A stretch of 64,000 bases of DNA from Kappaphycus alvarezii (Eukaryota; Rhodophyta; Florideophyceae; Gigartinales; Solieriaceae), in the NCBI GenBank assembly GCA_002205965.3, contig NADL03000523.1:930001-994000 (forward strand), written 5' to 3'. The translations under genes were made by a program, and so were the position numbers. Numbering within the stretch: position 1 is the first letter of the stretch; each line of letters starts with the position of its first letter. This document shows positions 30,197 to 42,949 of this stretch, piece by piece. The notes beneath the pieces are model-generated. The model was not told the DNA's origin and made no database searches. It saw only the letters and a program-made list of their open reading frames with translations.

Positions 30197-31375
30197 GTGA
30201 GTTTTTCCAAACTCGCTGTTGTTAATTCGAGGGAAGACTTCCGCCGCGCGGCTATCATCAACACATTTAGAACCCGCAAACCCCAATCCAAACCCCGCCA
30301 TCATCTGGCCCACTGCTCCTACTTCCGCACTCCCGTTATGGTGGGTGAGGCACCTGATACTCCACACATCTCTCCCGCTACCCCTCCAGCCAACCCTCCG
30401 GGCTCGCCGCGATATGAAACTCTTGCCCCCAATGCTACAGACTCGGCAGGTTTTCCGGTGCTAGGGACTCCGCACGTTCTGGCGCTTGGTCCTCCTGCTT
30501 ATGTCGGGCCGAGGTTTTCATCACTTGCGCCAGCACATGGGCTCATTTCGCCAGACGCTGTGTGCTCTCTTGAATTGGCTGAGACTGGTACTGTTGCCCG
30601 GTGATTGTCTCTGTCTCCAGCCTCACACGTTCCAACGGTTTCTGACGTTCTAATTGAATCTCCGGTGGCATCTACGGAGGTGTTGGAGAAGGTTTCCACC
30701 TCAGCTGTGGGCAAGCAACGCAAACGGAAGCAGAAAACACAGAGTAACGAAAAAAAATTTGTTGTCGGCACAGTTTCTCTCGTAACTATGGTTGAAAGCT
30801 ATAATGCACATTTTGTCAAGGACTACACTGGACGTAAGAAGGTGGTGAAGAAGTAACAAGCTAGGGTCTGGAAGTAGGGGTATCAAGACTACACTGAAGA
30901 CAGGAAGGAACAAGTGAGAGCCGCTGGCATGGTTTTTGACCTAGAAAAGCTTCGCCAGGAACGAACGATTCGAGATGCGTTGCGCGGTGCCTTGCAGGGC
31001 ATTTGCACTGGCGTTTCAAACTGCAATATGAAGGGGATAGGAGAGGCTACCTCGCAGGACGTCGATTTGTTGGCGAAGCTAAAGCAGACCGACACCTTTC
31101 ATAAGAGAAACATATCTGGCTTTCGCGGAAGTTTAGCTAAAAGAGCGATGGCGGCTGATGTTGCTGGCAGTGAAAGACCTGGTGGAACGAACAGTTGCAC
31201 CACTGAAGCCACGTCGTCTTCGGTTTCGGTGCCCTCTACCAAGAAGGAACTTTTGCGCTCAGCCGTGGAGTCAATAGATAAGATGACGACAGTTGTGGAG
31301 AAGGGGTCTAAGGATCTCACACCGGCCGCTATATATCAGAATGCGTTTTACAAGAAGTACATGCAGGGAAAGTAG
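30197..31375 (+). pseudogene. Partner protein of a Harbinger-like transposon (inferred)
   Basis: One reading frame runs through all 393 codons, broken only by stops at about 30602, 30854 and 30872. The first third is Pro-rich. A Lys/Arg cluster G-K-Q-R-K-R-K-Q-K (about 30709) looks like a nuclear signal. The last part is helical and ends in I-Y-Q-N-A-F-Y-K-K-Y-M-Q-G-K. I do not recognise the fold. It ends about 100 bp from a PIF/Harbinger transposase on the other strand. Because Harbinger elements carry a second DNA-binding protein, I infer it is that partner. It could instead be an unrelated host gene fossil. Confidence 0.45.
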
Positions 31376-31479
31376 GCTTTATGGAAAGGTCGGTTGTATT
31401 CATTGAAAGTTGCAGGGGCTCAGCGATTCCTCGAAATTCTTGTCGTTCTGAATAACGAAAGGGCTATTTCCGAAGGTGA

Positions 31480-32364
31480 ATTTAAGAAGCGTGCAAATAT
31501 GGTGTTTTATCTGTAGTAGCCCTACTACCTCCTTGTTTAAGTTCTTCAAAGTGCGTAAAGTCCATTCGGCTGCGCTGAATAAAGTTCGTCAGGTTTGCAG
31601 CGGAATTGTACAATACCGCAAATGTTCTCCTCATATTTGGAAAATTTGTGGTAAAACGATGAACTTGGATTTTAAACCTCCGATGGAACACTCAACAGCA
31701 ACACGGTAACCCGCACCAAGGTGATTGAAAGCTCGAAGCACAGGGTTGGGATCAGCATTAGGAATTTCCCGCTTATCTGTCCTTCTCAAAATGAAGTGAT
31801 CGAGCCCCATGTATTCGAGCTCACCAAGTAAATACTCAAGAGGGTTGAGATTAGTGTTATCAAACGTAAAATTGCTTTGCTAGTTAATACACAAATTAGT
31901 TGCTCTTAGTATCCGAGCATCATGAAAAGAACCAGAATATTAAGCGTCCACATAAATAAAAAGACCGTCGTGGTAGATATCCACAATGTTATTAAACCAG
32001 TAGATCTTCATTTTGCCATTAAAGAACAAGCGAAATTCGTTACTTGACGGCGTTTTTTTTTGCACAAAGTCTCATCGATGTGCCCTATGTCCCCGGGGAG
32101 CTCTGAAAGCCTGTTCCATACGGCAGCACTTCGTCGTGCATTGGGACACGCCAATTCGTGTGCAAGTACCTCATAGATTATCGAACAGACATGTATGACA
32201 TCGCTGTGCAAGAGTTTCTCTTTAAACCTAGAAATTTTTCTCCCTTCAAAATCCTGTTCCGGCCTTGAGATACATAATACATTCGAGGAGCCTCTCGGAT
32301 GAATTGAGCTTCGTCGGTCGCTCTGGCGGCAATCGCTCCTCTCCACGCCTAGTCCGTAGGGCAA
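31480..32364 (-). pseudogene. PIF/Harbinger DDE transposase
   Basis: The minus strand reads G-D-I-G-H-I-D-E-T-L (first Asp, about 32075), then Y-W-F-N-N-I-V-D-I, then Y-S-G-S-F-H-D-A-R-I-L (about 31935, the usual G-S-x-H-D). Later come F-N-H-L-G-A-G-Y and V-T-V-E-C-S-I-G-G-L-K-S-K-F (about 31695, the family's V-E-R-A-F-G-x-L-K). These are the HARBI1-type catalytic blocks in order. The frame is interrupted by a stop at 32008, another at about 31950 and frame changes, so it is dead. It would cut and paste the element with a 3-bp duplication. I could not find its terminal inverted repeats. Confidence 0.8.
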
Positions 32365-32639
32365 TAGCCGGACAAATCCGCATACTCAGGGTCTCGAAAT
32401 CAGATTCGTAGAAGCCTGTGATGTGCTTAAATAACGATATATGTCCCGTTTGTAGTAGCCCAAGTCGTTTTGTCTTCTGCGGAAGGGTGTTGACTGATAG
32501 TAACCCTACTTCTCCTCATCTTCTAGCTCTCGCTTGATTAGACACCCCGGTTTGATGGCACAAGCTGCCCCTCTATAACTCTTTGGAGTACTCTGTGCAA
32601 TGGATACTAGTGTCCGCGACGGACCATCCTCCTCCCCTA

Positions 32640-32840
32640 CATTAGCCGGGTGAATCGTCACGAAAGCAGGTCCCACTGCGGTAGTGAATGCAGCAGCAGC
32701 CCGAATTCCAGCAGCGCCAGCAGAGCGAGAGCGGCCAGTGATGGCGGTGCGCGAGCACGAGGGGCAGCGAGGGAGAGCGAAAGCGCAGGGTAGACAGGCG
32801 GGGCCAGGATTCGAGAGCCGAAAACAGGGAATGAAAATAG
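32640..32840. other. GC-rich edge of the Harbinger region
   Basis: A GC-rich stretch in AT-rich surroundings, with CAGCAGCAGC and GCGAGAGCGGCC. It probably marks the upstream end of the transposon but has no motif I can name. Confidence 0.3.
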
Positions 32841-32849
32841 CATGGCTTC

Positions 32850-33870
32850 AAGAGAAAAGTCGCGTAATGCTGCTTTTTGAGATAATTGAACTACTTTTGA
32901 AAACTCAAGATGATATAAAATGCATTTTTAACCTCCTCAATTGGGCAAGAATTTGCAATCATCAAATGGGTAAACAATTATAAATGGTTTCCGGAACTGT
33001 CTTTAATATTGTGTACTTTATATTTTCAATCCTGGAATATTCATAAACCTGCCATGGATTGCTTACAAAATCTCAGTCCGAGACCAAAGCTAAGAAATCT
33101 AAATTTGGCTGAGCGAATTTATCAAAGTCTGATTAAGGGTTATTTTCAAGCACATTATTTACCTTTCCAAAGTTCCTATGTTGACTCAAGCAGAACTTAA
33201 TGCAGTTAAAATGATGTTTCAGATGAATTTGTAATTTTTTAGTAACTTTAAACTAATTCAAGTAGTATAAAATCCTATGATTACAATCTAGCGTAAACTT
33301 CGGAAAATTTTTATAACCAGCGTATTTTAAAGAATAGAAAAGTGCATCTAAATCTTTTACCATATTAGGCTCTTAGAAGCTTAGAATAGTGTAATAATAT
33401 CAAACAATAACCCAGATAAAAATCCTGAATTAAAATACTAAAACTTTTAAACTTTTTGTAAAATTTTCTTTCAACTACCTTTCCGTTATTCCATTTATCC
33501 CAAAAAAACCCTCCTGACACTGGACGATTTCAAAAATTTTTGGGCACGCTGTATTGAAGGTAAAAATTAATTCTTACAACTTGAAATATAAAGTGATGTA
33601 TATTGATTGCTCGGCATCAAACATTCACTTCAAATAGCCTGATGTCGGTCGAGAATCTGTATCCACCCAGATTGGTAATTCTTGAAGAACATAGTTTTCA
33701 TCAAGTATATTCAAAAGGAATTTTTGAGATCAAAAGAACCATCTTACCCAAAACATATAGAAACTTTATTCTGAATAATTCATTTTTTTTTGAAAGCTGA
33801 AACAGTTCATTGTTCCATATGGTCAGAGATTATTTATTATAAGTCGCATTCTATGAATGTAAACCAAAAC
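32850..33870. other. AT-rich spacer
   Basis: No gene or recognised repeat. Confidence 0.45.
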
Positions 33871-33879
33871 CTTGATAAT

Positions 33880-34740
33880 TGACAATCCTCCCTTGGCAGC
33901 CATCTCGAACGGACTACCCCATTTTCGCCCCTTTTCCAAAGCCCGTTATCCTAGCCCCATCACTGTCTTCCCTCTATTGCCTTCGGGCCCGAATGAACTA
34001 AAAGATAGCCTCTGTCTGTCTTCAAATCTGGAAAATTCTGACGAAGCTCGCCACTCATGACCTGGAGGTGATCGAAGCACAAGAATCGGAGGAGGGGGAC
34101 TCGGAGGAGGAGGGCGGTGAGACAGGAGAGTGTTTCAAGGAGAAAATGGGCCAATAAAAGGGCTACGGTATGGAAGAAGAGGAGACCGAGGACGAGCCTG
34201 GGAAGGAAAGAGAGGAAAATGAGCAGTCCGCAGATAAAAAAGGGGGTGTCGAACTGAGTCATATGGGAGGGGAAGGAATGAGCTGGCTGGACCAGGTTGT
34301 CCCAACCATGGAACCGGTTGGAAGGGATTGAGGTGAGAATTTTTTGATGCAGAAAGGGGCATAAAATTGTGGGCTATCCACAGTATATGTGGGTAGTACA
34401 TTATTACTTATGATGTCTAAAAGGAAGTGCTAGGTTATGGTTTATAGGATGGATATTTCAAGGAGTGGATTCATTTAGTGTCTTTCAAGTATCTTTTTTC
34501 AAACTATTTGCGTCCACATGAAGTCTTTTTCCACTTTTTCAGGTACTTCCATTAGTCCATATAAGCTGAGCAAATTACCTACTCCATGAAACAGAAAGCA
34601 AGTTGGTAGTCCACTTCAACGCAAAACCTTGAAACAGTTTCCTAGGCTCTAAGCGAGGTGGTAGAGCTCGCCACTTTAGAATTGCTTACTAGAACAGCCA
34701 CACCGCATTCACTTCCACTCCTCCCAATCGTCATTTAACG
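33880..34740 (+). mobile_element. Gypsy-type LTR, plus strand, badly decayed
   Basis: A Glu-rich run (34060-34240) is followed by W-L-D-Q-V-V-P-T-M-E-P-V-G, like the V-V-P-T-M-E-P-D-G of the acidic LTR ORF. Next come CCATATAAGCTGAGCAAATTA and GTGGTAGAGCTCGCCACTT, which parallel the tails of the other LTRs. It is broken and old. The gag fragment about 330 bp downstream shows this was the 5' LTR of an element pointing right. Confidence 0.5.
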
Positions 34741-35065
34741 TCTTGAGCCGGCCCTGTAGGATTGTTATTTAGTGTTACCGATCAGTGACGATTTATCACG
34801 CACAACGCACTAGCGGCATGGATACAACCGACCACATCTTCGATACATTAAAATAACCCTAAGATCCCCCTGTGACCTTCTGCTTTCACACTTTAGGCGC
34901 TCACAACGGTTCTTATCTCGGGTAGTTTCTGGTTTCTTTTCCGTTGATACAAAATTTACCCTATCATTTTGTACTTCGGTTGAGGGTTGTTGCACCTGTA
35001 GCACGATATTTGGCGGTTTGTTTGTAAGGTATCGGGATTTTTCAGTCCCTGTATTATCATTCACA

Positions 35066-35570
35066 TCATGGATCTTTCCAACGCTTACATGCGGCTCAAG
35101 GGTAGCAGAGTAAAGAAGTGGAAGAGTTCCATTGTACCTACGTTAATGTTTTGAGGATATGTAAGAAGGATGAAGAGAATCCCGCGAGAAGTTTTGCGTA
35201 TTTGCGTGATGAAAAGAGGGCGAGGTAAAAGGCAAATTTTAGAACTGGATGGTCCTTGAATGAAAATGGCTGTGACTTCAACAAAGATTTTATGTGGCCT
35301 TTTAAGTAATACGCAATAGCGATAGAGTTCGATGAGATGATTCGTACTGCCATCAAAGCCCGTTTAAATTTACATAATTTGGAGGGTTCATTGGCTACAG
35401 TGTGCAGTCTGTACGAGAAATCACGGTATGAAGACGAAGCAAAGTACGGGATAATACACAAAGCCACGAAAGTCTATAAACACCTAGTGGACTTCTTGCA
35501 TATCAAAGGAACTCGCGCTTTTCGCGATCTTAATGACACGATCATTGAATACGTTTAGAAGTCCGAGATT
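35066..35570 (+). pseudogene. Gypsy Gag fossil
   Basis: It begins M-D-L-S-N-A, against M-D-L-N-A-A in the gag at 14100-15176. It keeps G-W-S-L-N-E-N-G, D-E-M-I-R-T-A-I-K-A-R-L-N-L, S-L-Y-E-K, A-K-Y-G-I-I-H-K-A and F-R-D-L-N-D-T-I-I-E-Y-V in the same order. It is broken. With the LTR at 33880-34740 it is the left end of a second gypsy element; no pol sequence follows that I can see. Confidence 0.7.
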
Positions 35571-35599
35571 TTCCAGTCGTTGTGTTACCATAGGAACAA

Positions 35600-38500
35600 C
35601 GCAATAACCAATGTTGAATCGTTACTTTCTACGTGTGCGATGAGGTTGAGCGGCGAAGTTTTCGCCGAAGAGTGGTGATATTATACGAAAAGAAAGTGAG
35701 TGAATCACGCGCTACCTATATCAACAATCCGATGCTATTAAGTATGATACTAACTACTTCTCTGACTGCGGTTGGCGATGACTTGTAATGTGGGTCTGGG
35801 AGGATCATCAACGATTCATTTGAACTGCTAGGCATGGTCTTGTGCGAGGGCGCGAAGACAAGAAAACCATGAAATAACCAATGGTTTGTCTCTACTGCAT
35901 GTGTGTGTGTTCAATTGGACAGGGGAAGTTGTGGGTGAAGTACTTTGGACATGGGCCTGGGGGGTTGGTGAGGTGAGAGGGGAAGCTGAAGGAGTGTGTC
36001 GTGAGCATGTAGGGAGAAGAAGACAGGTTCGTTCGCCGCGGTTGGATGAATTGTGAGGAATGTGGGGTTGGAGCAGTGAAAGGGAAGTTCAAGGTGTAAT
36101 GTGTGAATATGTTTGTGCCACCCGCATAATGCGCAATATTGTCTAGAAGAAAACATATGTAGGCGGCGGGGTGGGCTCAGTGGTAGGTAGTTTCGATGGG
36201 TAGTACATAAGGGGAAGGCCCAGAGGCATATAAGATATATGAAACAAAAAAATGCGAGAAGCGACGACCCATGTTTTGAACCCATAGCGCACAGAGTAGA
36301 TTTGACCCCGTGAAAGTAGCAACTGTAGGCGGGTACCTAACCCCGAGTTCGCTGCTATGACCGGGGTGGAAACTTGGTGCTGTGAATTTCCAACGAGTGC
36401 TGGGTGTAAAGCAAGCTCTAATTAAATCGACCTGGGCCGGGTGGCAGATTTAGCACCCAGCGGGGTGGAAAATGTGATCAAAAAGTGCGATATAGCTAGG
36501 GGTATCCGCCTTATTTTTCCAGATTTTACTACCTACCCCGGTGTAAAAAATAAACCTTACTGACAAGCTAAAAAGGCCCTATTTGACTGTGTATTGAGGG
36601 AGGATTAAAAACCTGAAATATAAAATAAAAGTAAATTTGTCCAGTGAATTCAGTTCTAGTGAAGGGATAGATTTTTTGTTTTTTTTCAAAACTTTATGTG
36701 GAAAATATGGCCATTCTGTAAACAAACAGCCGCTTATATATCCGAGGATGTAGAAAATAAATATTCGTGTGACAGTAATTTCCTTTCGACACAATAATTC
36801 TATCTCAGAATTTTTTGCAAAATATATAGTCACGCCCATGAAGACCAAACTAGGGGCCATCTGGAAACACGAAGGAATACGTTTGCACAACTTGTGTGTC
36901 CAATACCTAAAACTGAATATTTTGGTGCTAATTAAAACCACGGAACTGCAGAACCGCAGAACCACAGAGCAATAAATGCAGAAGTTTTGAAGTCTTGATG
37001 CTAGTTTATGACAAAGTATTTTGGGACTTAGACTAAATTTCTGTAGCGTTCTGCTCATATTCAGCTGTAAAACATATTAAATGTCGCTATCTTAGATATG
37101 TTTGGATTCTCAGGTTTTTGGCCAATTTGCAGAAAAAATCTACCATCATTTTAGTAAGGAAACATTTATTGATGGCTTTGCAATGTGTTTCTCACTTTGC
37201 AAATGGAGTTTCATTGAAAACTACCCCCCCGCTACGTCGATGACTGGTTCATGAGGACAAGTCAGTTTACTAATCTAGTATTTACAAGAAATGTGACAAT
37301 AAAAGAAATTTTTGGGGCCCAAAATTTCCACAAAAGAGCTCTTCAAACATATAATTATACAAAATATACATTTATAGCTGGAAGGTTCTTCACAGGAAAA
37401 CATCTACACAACTGTGGCTAAATAACCCACTTGCAAGCATTGGAAATATTTAATGTCACAAATTTACAATAAAACAAGAGGTTGTCGAGAGCGGAGAATT
37501 TTTTTGTATGCTGGGAAGGGTAAAAATGCCAAACTGTGTTTCGGAGCACTACTGCTGAATAATAAATGTGTTAGCGCAAAATAATTTAGTATCAACTATT
37601 TTCTTATTAAAAATATTTTTAATTCTGTCCTCATATGTGGACAATAGTTCTGCAGAATTTAGAAACGCTTCAGCATTTTTATTACAGACAAAAGGTTAAT
37701 TATTTAAGCATTAATGTGCTTCATGAATTGATTTCACTGTCTTCGTTGCAACGAACGTTCCAGATAGCTTAAGTTTCAATTTATTTTACTGGCTTATATT
37801 TTGGGAAACATTATTTTAATGCGTTGTATGATATTTTTGCTTTATACCCAACCACTTAAGTTATTTTTATTCATTAAATAGTTCAAACTCTATATAGGTG
37901 TTATTGAGGCATCCCCAGGTAGAAATATATATGTAGAGGATATACGGAATAGTTTCATAAAAAATTAATAATAAAAAGCTATATTTATCGCAGTTACAAT
38001 GCATGTAGAAAATGTCACTGATTAACTATGGTGGCTCTGATTCAGTCATTAGAATTTATCCAGAGGAGGAATGGAGACATTGGAGCTTCAAAAAGTAGCA
38101 TAAATGTCTTCTGTCCCATATTTCCATATTCCGATAATTAAATCTTTAAATATAACTGGCGTCCTTTCTCATCCAAAAGATACTTCATTGTTATCTGCTT
38201 TAAAAATTCCAATTGTGGTAATCATATTAGAAAATGTACCATCACCAACTTCAAATAACATATTATAGGAAACTTAACACGTAAACTATTTTATTCCCAT
38301 ACAAGACCGCATCTTTGGGTCTAGTTAATGAAAATCAGATACAGCTCACAAAAATATGACATACCAGTCTTCCAACCCATTTTAGGATTCTAACTGTATT
38401 TTTAAGTGGATGTAGTGTATTTGGTTTGATACAGAAATTGTCAGTCTATAGATGAACAATGCCCTACCTTTTTCCGAAAAAGTTTATAAAAACTTAGAAA

Positions 38501-40480
38501 ATCTACATAGCTGTACACTATGCGCGAAAAAGAAAGATTCATATAATAAACTTATTTCTAATATAATTCAGGACAGGAAGTTTGCCGTGTCAACCGAAAC
38601 TTAAAAAAATCGCCAGATTGATTTTACAGCTGCTCTCCATGCCCGATTTCAAAGCCTTTTGACTCTTTATCTCGACCTTTCCGTCATTTTCATTATAACT
38701 TAAGTGATCTCACCATTTAAATAGTCAATTATTACCTTAAACCCCTCTTTTTTAAATTCGTAACACCCCATCTCAATACCGCTCGACCCTCTGTTCGTTC
38801 CTGTAGTTCCAAATACCTTTCTCTAATATCTTTTTCAAAATACGTTGAAGAAACCCCTCCAGCAGATCCTAGCGTGAGAAAGGGATAATGGCGAAACATA
38901 AGATACTTTGCTTCCTCTACATGTATTAGTTATTGATATTACGCTTTCTGTTGGATCTAGAAGGCCATAGTACTAAGCGGGGAGAGTTTCACTGGCTTAT
39001 TGGGAGAATTTAGAGAACGATATCAAAATTAGTGCCATCTGATCTGTCTATACACAGGGACGAGCTATCTAATAAGACTATTAGTTTAATAGCCAAAAGA
39101 AATTGTAAACTAACGCTCCCCGGAGTAAGAATTCAAATTACAAATAGTACTGTAAACATGACGAGTACATATATTTATATGAGAGCCGAAAGCACATACT
39201 TTTCTAGTTATCCTCCACGCGTAGAGCAAGAGATACTCTCAAGAATCTCCGTTTAGTGCGAAATATAAATTGATGGTCTCAAAATATCGTCGCGCAGGAT
39301 TCTTACCATTGTGGGAGCCTCGTTTTCGAAGCATTGTTTCGACTTTAGATACTTTTATTAAGCAATTTGAGACAATCTGTAACGTAATTCAGAAAAAAAT
39401 ATCTAGATTAGTAATATGAGACGATTAACACGGGTATAATTTACTGCTTCTTACCTGAGGGTAGATACTCGTATTATGCCAAATGGCAACCACAATGTAC
39501 AATTATTCCGAGATCAAATACCATGTAAATTCTCTAATTTGAATTTATCTCCTATTAGAACTACAGGCTACTAGTTTATTTACTCTTGAGGTAGTGCAGT
39601 ATGACACATGAAGAAGACTTGTATTCCTGTCAATTGAACTCGAAAAATTAAATATATACTTTCTGCCTTTTCTCTATAGATTCGCTCAGATTCATCATAT
39701 TCCTTATAATTGAAGAACCTCTATAGCCCCCTAGATTCCAATTAAGAATCGAGTTTACAAAAAAGTCAAAACAATCCAAAACTGAAGATTCCTAACTATT
39801 AATGTTCAATAGAATCAATAAAAATTTCAAAATCAGTAAAGTAATGAGAGTACCTCCGAATTAAAAACCAATTGCAGAGTGGAAAGATAAAAATTAAGAG
39901 GAACCTCTTGAGTTGCTCAAATTTTTGACGAATAAAACCAAAAAAGCAGAGCAAAACTACATCTCCCTGGATTTTAACCTTTTTAGGCTCATAAAAAAGA
40001 TCAATCATAGCAATAAAATGTTATATTTAAATATAACAGTTCTCTTCATATATTTGAGTTCTTTGAAGTATTAATAGACTCAGGAAATTAACAATGGTTG
40101 CCTCTGTGTGGGGGTTTGGGCGCACAAGAGGTAACCGATGGGTGAACTGATTGCTGAAGCTTCCGGTGAACAGAACGGAGCTTCTGACCATGTTTTATAT
40201 AGAGAAATATTCAACGATAGTGACAATGAATGGTAAGCAAACAATACTAAATTAAAAAATATTCTAGAAGAACAGGCCTAGGGGCGTAACACCACAAGGT
40301 TTTGAGAGTTCACCTGCAATATTAAGGTGAAACTGACAGTATTGCTCATCATGGCAGCGTTCCTTTGATTCTCTTGGCGAGACAGCAGAAAGCACTTGCT
40401 GATTGGTCTTGCCTGGAATGTATCTAGGAGTACGCCAGGTATCCATAATGGCTTTGTCTGATTGGCTCTGTGGTCTTGTG
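35600..40480. other. Mostly AT-rich spacer
   Basis: About 4.9 kb without a supportable gene. Bases 35880-36290 are purine-rich on the plus strand and may be remains of an element. Everything from 36550 is AT-rich with stops in all frames. Confidence 0.4.
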
Positions 40481-40575
40481 TTGCGTCGGTGCCAGGTTAC
40501 AGTACAATAGTTGCGCTGATGACTCTTTACAGTGCTTCTGTTGCATTGGTGCCTCTCTACGGTGCTCATGCCGTT
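40480..40575. repeat. Imperfect 30-bp tandem repeat
   Basis: About three units built on TTGCG/CATTGGTGCC...TACAGTGCT. The minus strand would read S-T-V-x-x-H-Q-x-N-x repeatedly. No function inferred. Confidence 0.45.
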
Positions 40576-40579
40576 TGAG

Positions 40580-41310
40580 GGCAACTGGTGGGATACTACT
40601 GGGTATATTGATAAAACTCGGCATATTCGTCACACTCCGCTTTTTGGAACAGACTCCGCATGAAGAAAGGTCGATTTATTACCTTCTTCAAGTATAAACT
40701 TTAGTAAAAGAGCTCTCAGAGAGGAGTAAGATTCATATTTTCAGCTCGCGTGAGTGCAAAAGAAGAGATTTGGATTATCATCTACGGAAAAACAGGTCGG
40801 TAAGCGGGCTATGTTTGTAGAGCCATAGTTTGGCTTCAAAAAGTGCAATACCCGATACTAGGTTTGTACTGTATTTTGAGGAAATTTCACAGATCACTTA
40901 GCTATATCTTTAAATTGCTTTTCGAACTCTAAATAATTCCAAACTTAGAGTCAATCATCTAAACTACCTTAAAAGTTCATAATTAGTTTTCATAGATTTT
41001 CATAATTTTCGCAAGGATCTTTATCTTAAGGAAATAGTTTTGGTACAAGTTCCGTCACTATACAGAACTTCATAGGTCTGAGCTCACCAGAAATTGAAGT
41101 GGGAAAAAATAAAAAGGGGGGAATGAACTTATTTGAAGTCAAAAGAGGTAAGTAAACATAGGTAGATGGAAATAGGTCATTACAGAACTAGAAAAAATTT
41201 TGATAGAATTAGATACAAATCAGCCTTTTTCGTCATTCAAAAACTATATCTTAGCGTTGCAATCACAAAAATGCAATTTTCAAGCGTTTCATTCATAACA
41301 ACATTTTCAA
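40580..41310. other. Spacer
   Basis: No gene or recognised repeat. Confidence 0.4.
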
Positions 41311-41316
41311 TTTACT

Positions 41317-41356
41317 GGAGAAGGAACATTTACTGGATATTAAATGTTCCTTCTCC
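41317..41356. repeat. Perfect 16-bp hairpin with 8-base loop
   Basis: GGAGAAGGAACATTTA, loop CTGGATAT, then its exact reverse complement TAAATGTTCCTTCTCC. A 16-bp perfect stem is well beyond chance in this spacer. It might be a tiny foldback element, a structured RNA segment or a replication artefact. Confidence 0.6.
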
Positions 41357-41963
41357 GACCTGAATGAACTTTTTGCAGCTAGTGTAACGATATTGTCGCG
41401 CAAAACATTTGCTTTTCCGCCCCCAAGAACGATAGATCTTTCGAAAAATCTGTGAGTCTGTTTTGCATCAATCATCTTGAGAAGCCCTTTAAGGTGGGAG
41501 TTAAAATGCTGAAGAGCAGTATCTAAAATGAATTAAGGTCTTTATATTTTTTCTCACAGTTTTTTAGAGTAAATTATTTTCAATAAAAATGCCTAACCTT
41601 TTGAAATTCCCCTTAATTGCTGGAAAAAGTCCCTTATCAATAGAAAGCGTCCTATTTTTGCCGTTAGAGGGCTCATAAATGGATTGTACTTGTTTTCAAC
41701 AGTATTAAAATTCACGCTAACACTCAGAAAAAATATAGTGTTATAGAATATTTTTGTGTAATCTGAGAAATTTGCGCATCGGCGTCCATTCACAAGAACT
41801 ATCACAATTTCCTTCATTTCAGAAACAAAAGTATTGATTCATTTCTATCTGGACAGTTCCATATGATATGGTGGAATGATTGGAACATTAAGAGTGGATA
41901 TGATAATGGAGATCTAATGTGGCTGTGACATACAAGTACTCTAAATACAGGAATCGAGGCTAC

Positions 41964-42949
41964 TGTAGTGCAATGCACAGCGACCAATCTTGAAAAGGAA
42001 CAAAGCGAAATGCCTACGGCAGTAGAAGGGAAACATTCGTTGCCTGTGCGACGTCCGATGGACCACCTTTCTCTTTAAACCCTGTTAGGGGAAGGAGCTC
42101 GGCGCTTGAAAGGCTGTGTGGTAGATAATTAGCAACTCAAGGGGACACAGAGTGTCTACAAACAATGTACACCGAAGGTGTCGGAACAACAAGTCCTAAG
42201 GACAGTGACAAGTGGCTAAGCCAAAGAGATGAGTATAATCCGTCGGACTAAAGGGGAAAAACAAGAAAAGGAAGGTTTGGATACACGGCCGAAGCCGGTG
42301 AGTAACAAGACGAACGGCGAGGCCGTACGTGTGTCGTGCGTCACGAGCGACGGGGGCGAGCGAAGCTCTTCAGGAGAGATCTGCCCTCCCACAGGGGGTG
42401 ACGCGAACGCCGCTGTTCTCGGCTTTTGTCCACCGATGGGGTCGAAAGGGTACACAAGCGCACACGCGCGGGGAAATGGGATGGATAAAAGGGGCGAGGC
42501 CTCGCGGTCGATCAGTCCGGAGGGCTAAGAGCGAGGACCAGAGGGGATGAAGCTACTATAGCTACTGACGCGGGGGCCGCGTAGAAGGGAACGCGGGGCG
42601 CGAAAGATAGGAGTTAACTTCATAGCCTATCCTCTGGTGCCTTTAGTGTAGCGGCCTTAGGCCGAGGTAGAATAAATATTAAGTTGGAAGGTTAGGCCGG
42701 CGGCCAGTTAGCTATTTAGGACAGGTGTCAGTAGTTAGTGTGTTAGCAGCCCACTAAATATCAGGGCCAGTGCCTGGCCATGACAGGCCCCTACTGGGTC
42801 ACTGTCAATAGTCATTACAGGACCTCTCACTGTAAAGTTAAGAAATACTCTAAAATAAACTACATTAAATAACTAAATCGTAATCGAATTTCGATTAGCA
42901 AAACAAATCCACGATCACTAGCTCAGACCCAAAGGGTCATTGCACTACA
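41964..42949. mobile_element. Solo LTR, a second LTR family
   Basis: The ends are 12-bp perfect inverted repeats, TGTAGTGCAATG and CATTGCACTACA, of the TG...CA type. The flanking 5-mers are GCTAC and GCTAT, a likely target duplication with one change. The roughly 986-bp body is GC-rich, has a TATA-like ATAAAAGG at about 42486 and AATAAA at about 42671, and encodes no protein. This is the structure of a solo LTR. Orientation is probably plus from the TATA and poly(A) order. Apart from the one-base TSD change it looks whole as an LTR. Confidence 0.65.

Noticed and set aside
30600-30620. A 20-base GT...AG string with a pyrimidine tract over the first stop of the Harbinger partner frame.
   Set aside because: It is too short for usual introns, and removing it would shift the frame that clearly continues beyond it.
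36168-36283. tRNA- or SINE-like A box (TGGGCTCAGTGG) and B box-like GTTTTGAACCC.
   Set aside because: The boxes are about 90 bp apart, no acceptor or anticodon stem forms, and the B box lacks the conserved TTCGA.
42216-42550. Open frames on both strands in the GC-rich 42.2-42.5 kb region.
   Set aside because: They have no motif, lie inside a unit with LTR ends, and long frames are expected by chance in GC-rich DNA.
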